Source: Oscillospiraceae bacterium
GTDB lineage: Bacteria > Bacillota > Clostridia > Oscillospirales > Ruminococcaceae
Length of the DNA stretch: 16,854 nt
Direction: 5' to 3'
Assembly (NCBI GenBank): GCA_029098085.1
Contig: JAQXNQ010000264.1
Coordinates: 1-16,854, forward strand
Shown here: piece after piece, positions 12,963 through 16,854 of the stretch
Position numbering within the stretch: the first letter of the stretch is position 1
Layout: every line of letters begins with the position of its first letter
Translations under genes and position numbers: made by a program
Notes under the pieces: model-generated
Databases searched by the model: none
Told to the model about the DNA's origin: nothing
What the model saw: the letters and a program-made list of their open reading frames with translations, nothing else

Positions 12963-13874
12963 ATGGACGACATTCTCGGACTTCTCAGGCACTGCACCCT
13001 CTGCCCCCGGCAATGCGGCGTCAACCGGCTGGCGGGACAAAAGGGCTTCTGCGGCCTTGCGGGGGAGCATGTCCGGCTGGCCAGAGCGGCGCTGCACTTC
13101 TGGGAGGAGCCCTGCATCTCCGGGACGGAGGGCTCCGGCACCGTCTTTTTCTCGGGCTGCACCCTGCGCTGCAGCTTCTGCCAGAACCGGGAGATCAGCC
13201 GGGGCGAAGCGGGAAAGGAAATCCCCATCCGGCGGCTGGCCGACATCTATCTGGAGCTGCAGCAAAAGGGGGCGCGCAACATCAATCTGGTGACGCCCAC
13301 CCACTATCTGCCCCAGATTCTGGTCTCCCTGCGGATGGCCAGGGAGGAGGGGCTGACCCTGCCCGTGGTCTACAACACCAGCGGCTATGAGCTCCCAGAG
13401 AGGCTGCGGCTGTTGGAGGGAATGGTCGACGTCTATCTGCCGGATATGAAGTACCTGTCGCCCCAGCTGGCGGGAAGGCTGTCCGCTGCGGCGGACTATC
13501 CCGGCCATATCCTGCCGGCGCTGGATGAAATGGTCCGCCAGACGGGAGAAGCGGATTTCGATGAAAACGGCATGATCCGCCGGGGGGTCATCGTCCGGCA
13601 TCTGGCCCTCCCCGGACAGGGCAGCGACTCCCGGGCGGTGCTGCGGACGCTGCTGGAACGGTACGGAAACAAAATCTGGATCAGCATCATGAACCAGTAC
13701 ACACCGCCGCCCTTCCCTCTGCCGGACGAGGATCTGAACCGCCGTCTCACCGCCCGGGAATACGACCGGCTGCTGGACTACGCCCTGCGGCACGGCGCCG
13801 AGAACGCCTTCATCCAGGAGGGCGGAACCGCCGAGGAGAGCTTCATTCCACCTTTTGATCTGGAAGGGGTCTGA
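12963..13874 (+). CDS. PflX-like radical SAM protein
   Basis: This cytoplasmic iron-sulfur protein of 303 residues has the radical SAM cluster motif C66-TLR-C70-SF-C73 within FSGCTLRCSFCQNREIS. Before it is a second cysteine group, C11-TL-C14-PRQ-C18 with C30 (CTLCPRQCGVNR...GFCG), which is typical of the PflX group (relatives of pyruvate formate-lyase activating enzymes) and may bind a further cluster. The reaction and partner protein of PflX enzymes are not established. No glycyl radical enzyme gene is nearby, so this copy is an orphan. Other family-like stretches are NLVTPTHYLPQI, VYNTSGYE and MVDVYLPDMKY. The ATG at 12963 has an AAAGGAGA ribosome site and its own promoter. It ends in a strong terminator shared with the convergent NimA-like gene. 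Confidence 0.9.
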   Translation: MDDILGLLRHCTLCPRQCGVNRLAGQKGFCGLAGEHVRLARAALHFWEEPCISGTEGSGTVFFSGCTLRCSFCQNREISRGEAGKEIPIRRLADIYLELQQKGARNINLVTPTHYLPQILVSLRMAREEGLTLPVVYNTSGYELPERLRLLEGMVDVYLPDMKYLSPQLAGRLSAAADYPGHILPALDEMVRQTGEADFDENGMIRRGVIVRHLALPGQGSDSRAVLRTLLERYGNKIWISIMNQYTPPPFPLPDEDLNRRLTAREYDRLLDYALRHGAENAFIQEGGTAEESFIPPFDLEGV

Positions 13875-13915
13875 GCTTTTCCGGAAAGCTGCGACAGCCC
13901 GTCCGGACTGCAAAA

Positions 13916-13961
13916 CGAAAAGCCTGCACTGCTGCGAAAACCTTCGGCGGTGCAGGTTTTG
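13916..13961. terminator. Terminator between radical SAM and NimA-like genes
   Basis: CCTGCACTGC (13923-13932) pairs with GCGGTGCAGG (13947-13956), with one T-G pair, followed by TTTTG on the plus strand. AAAA before the stem gives a U-run on the minus strand too, so it can stop both convergent units. Confidence 0.85.
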
Positions 13962-13980
13962 TATGCGGAGAGCTTTTTCT

Positions 13981-14484
13981 TCAACGTTCGGAGCGCGCCC
14001 GGGTCAGCTCGATAGCCTCCTTGCCGGTCAGGCGCTCAATCTCCAGCTCCAGCATGCAGAGCCCGCCAAGGCTCTTCCGGATGATGCTGCTGCGGTGGGC
14101 GGCGTCGTCCTCCGGCGCGTATTTGACCATCAGTCTTTCAATGGCCCGGAGCATTTCCTGCTCATTCTCCAGGATGCGGATATTGCCAAACGCGATGACA
14201 CTCCGGTAATAGGTGGTATACTCCTCCGGCATAATCTGATCCTTCCCGATCACGCAGAAGGAGGCCCGGGGATTCTGCCGGAGCAGCTCCAGCTTGTGGC
14301 CGCTTGAAGCGCAGTGGAACCAGATTTTTCCGTCCCCGTATACATAGCTCAGGGGAACGGCGTAGGGGTACTCCTCCTGGGGCTGTGCCGCCAGTGCCAG
14401 AACGCCGGAGCTGCCCTCCGTCAGGATTTGGATGCTTTCTTCGGGAGAAAGGGCCTGTGCCTTTCTGCGCATGTCATGAAACAT
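13981..14484 (-). CDS. NimA-like pyridoxamine 5'-phosphate oxidase family flavoprotein
   Basis: This split-barrel protein of 167 residues resembles the NimA group within the pyridoxamine 5'-phosphate oxidase superfamily. It shows the pattern GVLALAAQ...YPYAVPLSYVYGDGKIWFHCASSGHKLELLRQNPRASFCVI, which is characteristic of the group. Such proteins bind FMN or a haem-like cofactor. Some Nim proteins are linked to 5-nitroimidazole resistance, but most chromosomal homologues have no proven role, so resistance should not be assumed. The ATG at 14482-14484 has AAAGGAGA 6-7 nt upstream; a longer reading frame would run into the gene before it. It follows the unknown 270-residue protein by 14 nt on the same strand and is probably transcribed with it. 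Confidence 0.87.
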   Translation of the reverse strand: MFHDMRRKAQALSPEESIQILTEGSSGVLALAAQPQEEYPYAVPLSYVYGDGKIWFHCASSGHKLELLRQNPRASFCVIGKDQIMPEEYTTYYRSVIAFGNIRILENEQEMLRAIERLMVKYAPEDDAAHRSSIIRKSLGGLCMLELEIERLTGKEAIELTRARSER

Positions 14485-14498
14485 AAAAATCTCCTTTC

Positions 14499-15311
14499 TC
14501 AGTGATCTGAAAAAACAGTCTCCCCATCCCGGGCTTTTCGGAACAGAAGACGTCTGCCATCCTTTCCGGCGAAGCAAATGGCCCCTGCGGCCTCCATGAC
14601 CCGGAGCATGATCCGACAGCTGTTCTGATCCAGCCCGAGCCGATCGGACACCTCTCTTGCACCGAACAGGTCGGGCAGACCCCCCGGCAGCAGACGGAGA
14701 TAATCCTCCGGCGAATCCAGCGCCTCCTGCCCCAGGAGCCTTAAGGGAATCCGGTCGCAGCGAACCGCCCGTCGCCCCTTCTGAGGGCGCCTGTACCGGT
14801 ACTCCTCGGTCTCCAGCAGGGCCACCCGGAACCGGAGCCCCGGCAGCGGCAGGTACTCCCTCAGCCGGTACAGTTCCGGAAAAATCCCGTAGACCGTCTG
14901 GTGCACCGGTGATTTCCGGCGACTCAGCAGCTCACCGGTCCGGGGATCCACCATGCAGATCCACTTCTCCCGCTCAGCAGGCCAGACCACCGTCACGGGA
15001 CAGCAGGACAGAAACGCCCCCAGCTTGTCCCGCAGCCGGTCAAAGCGGGCGGACTGGATCTCGATGATCCCCTGCTCGCCCACCACGTCCGCCACATAGC
15101 CGCCCACCGTCACCTCCCGGCCGTCCGAAAAGGGACTGCAGCAGTACTTCAGCACCCGGTGCACCGATTTTTCACCCAGAGTGCCGATGCCGTCCTCTCC
15201 CTCGGGGCGATGCAGGCCGGTGAAGGACTTCATCGCCTCCAGCCGTCCTTCCTCAAACAGCAGCGGATCCAGCATCCACCGCTCTTCCGTTTCAAAAAAG
15301 GAGTCTGTCAT
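14499..15311 (-). CDS. Unknown protein, nuclease-like fold plus winged helix
   Basis: I do not recognise a named family for this 270-residue protein. Residues about 40-110 have the spacing of a PD-(D/E)xK nuclease-type core: E47 on a helix (GIGTLGEKSVHRVLK), then D75 in VGGYVADVVGEQ, then E84-I-Q86 in GIIEIQSARF, then RDKLGAFL and the strand VTVVW. Residues about 215-260 look like a winged-helix domain (FGAREVSDRLGLDQNSCRIMLRVMEAAGAICFAGKDGRRLLFRKA). The middle (SRRKSPVHQTVYGIFPELYRLR) is unassigned and basic. A DNA-binding or DNA-processing role is a guess from fold features, not a known function. The ATG at 15309-15311 shares two bases with the ATG of the divergent metallopeptidase. It heads an operon with the NimA-like gene, whose ribosome site overlaps the end of this frame. 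Confidence 0.8.
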   Translation of the reverse strand: MTDSFFETEERWMLDPLLFEEGRLEAMKSFTGLHRPEGEDGIGTLGEKSVHRVLKYCCSPFSDGREVTVGGYVADVVGEQGIIEIQSARFDRLRDKLGAFLSCCPVTVVWPAEREKWICMVDPRTGELLSRRKSPVHQTVYGIFPELYRLREYLPLPGLRFRVALLETEEYRYRRPQKGRRAVRCDRIPLRLLGQEALDSPEDYLRLLPGGLPDLFGAREVSDRLGLDQNSCRIMLRVMEAAGAICFAGKDGRRLLFRKARDGETVFSDH

Positions 15312-16002
15312 GAAATCTTCTGTCCTTTCCTTTCAGCATCTCGGTTTTTCCTGTACCCTGATCCGCTCCAGCCGCAAAACTGTCTCCCTCTCACTGGAAG
15401 CTGATGGCACCGTCCTGATCCGCGGCCCCCTCTGTCTCTCGGAGGAGATGGCCCGCCGGGCGGTAGAAGACAATCAGCCGTGGCTGCTCCAGCGGAAACA
15501 GACCATCCAAAGCGCCCAGGAGCGCCCTCTGCTGCAGGGCGGCCGCATCTGGATGCTGGGCAGAACCTTTGCCCTGTACAGGGGCAGTCAGCCGTCCTTC
15601 GGAGAGAACTGGCTCTGCCTGCCCAGACGGATTGAGGACGAAAGGGCCGCTGTCTCTGTCTGCTGCAGAGGCCTTGCACTGGAGGAGATCAACCGCCGGA
15701 TCCGGCACTATGCGCCTTTGCTGGGTGTGACCCCGGCCTCGGTGTCCGTGGGTCGCTCCAACAGCTCCTGGGGCAGCTGCAGACGGGACGGCAGACTGCT
15801 GTTCAGCTGGAAGGCTGTTTTCCTGTATCCGGAGGATCTGGACTACCTGGTGGTACACGAGCTGTGCCACCTGCGGTATTTTGATCACTCCAAAGCCTTC
15901 TGGTGGATGGTCAGCACCCAGATTCCCAACTACAAGGAGCGAATCCGGCACATGGAGGAGGTCGCGTCCCGGCTTTCCGCCCAGGGCTGGAAGCCTTACT
16001 GA
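15310..16002 (+). CDS. YgjP-like metallopeptidase domain protein
   Basis: This is a 230-residue soluble protein with a YgjP-type (DUF45, M48-related) domain. The zinc motif is H183-E-L-C-H187, with the third ligand probably H193 (HLRYFDHS). Upstream lies the family hallmark SNSSWGSCRRDGRLLFSWKAVFLYP. The fold is that of zinc metallopeptidases, but the physiological substrate of bacterial YgjP proteins is not well established. It is about the usual length of 230-240 residues. The ATG at 15310 has an AAAAAGGAG ribosome site 6 nt before it; an upstream in-frame methionine would run deep into the divergent gene on the other strand. No promoter is possible except inside that gene. The stop overlaps the end of RNase R by 7 bp. 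Confidence 0.9.
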   Translation: MKSSVLSFQHLGFSCTLIRSSRKTVSLSLEADGTVLIRGPLCLSEEMARRAVEDNQPWLLQRKQTIQSAQERPLLQGGRIWMLGRTFALYRGSQPSFGENWLCLPRRIEDERAAVSVCCRGLALEEINRRIRHYAPLLGVTPASVSVGRSNSSWGSCRRDGRLLFSWKAVFLYPEDLDYLVVHELCHLRYFDHSKAFWWMVSTQIPNYKERIRHMEEVASRLSAQGWKPY

Positions 16003-16854
16003 CAAAGCTCAAAGTCCACCCTGCCGCCGGCCACATCGGCTCCGACGCAGCGCACCCGCACCGGGTCGCCCACCCGCCAGCGGCGGGAGGTCAGGGTATC
16101 CCGGAGCTCCATGAGGCCGTCAAAGACATACCGGCCGTTTCCGCCATCCGGCAGCCGTACCAACCCTTCCACCGTACTGGGCAGGGCGACGAAAAAGCCG
16201 TAGGAAACCGCACCGCTGATGACGCCATCAAAGGTCTCCCCGATTCTGCCAGCCATATACTCTGCCTTATAGCAGTCCTCGCACCGGCGCTCGGTCTGCA
16301 GAGCCGTCAGCTCCATCTCGGAGGAATGGGCCGCTGCCCGAACCGCAAAGGCGCGGTACCGGCGCTGCAGCGCCGCCGCTTCCCCGCCGCTGACCCGGTC
16401 GCTGAGGATCCGGTGAATGGCCAGATCGGGATACCGGCGGATGGGAGAGGTAAAATGGGCGTAATCCGCCAGCGCCAGACCGTAATGCCCCAGCGGATGC
16501 TCGCTGTACCGGGCCTTCATCATGCTACGGAGCACCTGCCGGTTGACCGGCAGCTCGCAGGGCTTGCCCCGCACGCTCTCCAGCACGGCGCTGAGAGCGG
16601 CAACCGGCACCTGATCCTTCCTGAGCGGCGCCGTATCCTCGCCCAGCGCCCTGAGGATCTCCCGCAGCCCCTCCGCCTTTTCGGGGCTGGGCTGCTCATG
16701 CACCCGATAGACAAAGGGGATCCCCGCGTCCCGGGCAGTCCGGGCGGCGGCCTCATTGGCGGTAAGCATCAAAGACTCAATAATTTTTTCCGCTTCGCCC
16801 TGCTTCCTCGGCTCCACGCCGATGGTTCTCCCGTCCGGCCCCAGCAGGATTTTG
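15996..16854 (-). CDS. rnr: Ribonuclease R, C-terminal part
   Basis: The right window edge cuts this gene, leaving 285 codons of the C-terminal part. RNase R is a processive 3'-to-5' exoribonuclease that degrades structured RNA and takes part in rRNA and mRNA quality control. Visible are the late part of the RNB catalytic domain (MKPRK-like EPRKQGEAEKIIESLMLTAN, the HYGLALADYAHFTSPIRRYPDLAIHRIL signature) and an S1 RNA-binding domain in the last 80 residues (FDGVISGAVSYGFFVALPSTVEGLVRL ... VRVRCVGADVAGGRVDFEL). The catalytic aspartate cluster lies in the missing part. There is no lysine-rich tail, unlike E. coli RNase R. The TAA at 15996-15998 lies inside the end of the convergent metallopeptidase gene. 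Confidence 0.94.
   Translation of the reverse strand, partial: KILLGPDGRTIGVEPRKQGEAEKIIESLMLTANEAAARTARDAGIPFVYRVHEQPSPEKAEGLREILRALGEDTAPLRKDQVPVAALSAVLESVRGKPCELPVNRQVLRSMMKARYSEHPLGHYGLALADYAHFTSPIRRYPDLAIHRILSDRVSGGEAAALQRRYRAFAVRAAAHSSEMELTALQTERRCEDCYKAEYMAGRIGETFDGVISGAVSYGFFVALPSTVEGLVRLPDGGNGRYVFDGLMELRDTLTSRRWRVGDPVRVRCVGADVAGGRVDFELCQ

Noticed and set aside
12522..13913. Long minus-strand frame opposite the broken regulator and the radical SAM gene
   Set aside because: It is a shadow of the high-GC coding sequence on the plus strand, which has clear motifs and start signals.

Overview
The window looks like chromosomal DNA from a high-GC, spore-forming, anaerobic clostridial Firmicute, most likely an Oscillospiraceae-type gut bacterium. 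That placement is inferred from four things: both subunits of dipicolinate synthase (DpaA/DpaB), the start of a formate-tetrahydrofolate ligase, a PflX-type radical SAM enzyme and a NimA-like flavoprotein, plus strong AGGAGG-type ribosome binding sites. No rRNA, tRNA, CRISPR array, transposase or prophage gene was seen.

Layout. Positions 1-821 hold the divergent pair fhs (N-terminus only, minus) and a GNAT acetyltransferase (plus), each with a good sigma-A promoter. Positions 822-1236 hold a MITE-like element whose 32-bp inverted ends are built from GTGAATA/GTGAAGA heptamers. Positions 1237-3558 are three minus-strand genes: an RluA/RluD-type pseudouridine synthase coupled to a flavin reductase, and an AraC regulator. 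The AraC gene is divergent from an ADP-ribosylglycohydrolase-family gene (3645-5117), and the two share a palindromic -10 region. Positions 5118-5923 contain a second inverted-repeat element, flanked by two 28-bp copies of a hairpin, followed by the long leader of a MATE exporter.

Two convergent MATE exporters (5924-7381 plus, 7422-8819 minus) share one bidirectional terminator. Each has a terminator-like hairpin between its promoter and its coding region, and the second also has a MarR-type palindrome. A nucleotide pyrophosphatase/phosphodiesterase-family gene (9176-10480) converges on the overlapping dpaA-dpaB pair, which has a plausible sigma-K promoter. Next come an XRE-type regulator broken by a 1-nt shift in an A6 run, the PflX-like radical SAM protein, a two-gene unit (unknown 270-residue protein plus NimA-like protein), a YgjP-type metallopeptidase that shares the CATG start with that unknown gene, and the C-terminal part of RNase R, which overlaps the metallopeptidase tail to tail.

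The genes are mostly short independent units. The clearest working modules are spore dipicolinate synthesis (dpaA-dpaB), the coupled flavin reductase/pseudouridine synthase pair, the AraC/ADP-ribosylglycohydrolase pair and the unknown-protein/NimA-like operon. The least explained items are the two non-coding mobile-like elements, the MATE leaders and the 270-residue nuclease-like/winged-helix protein.
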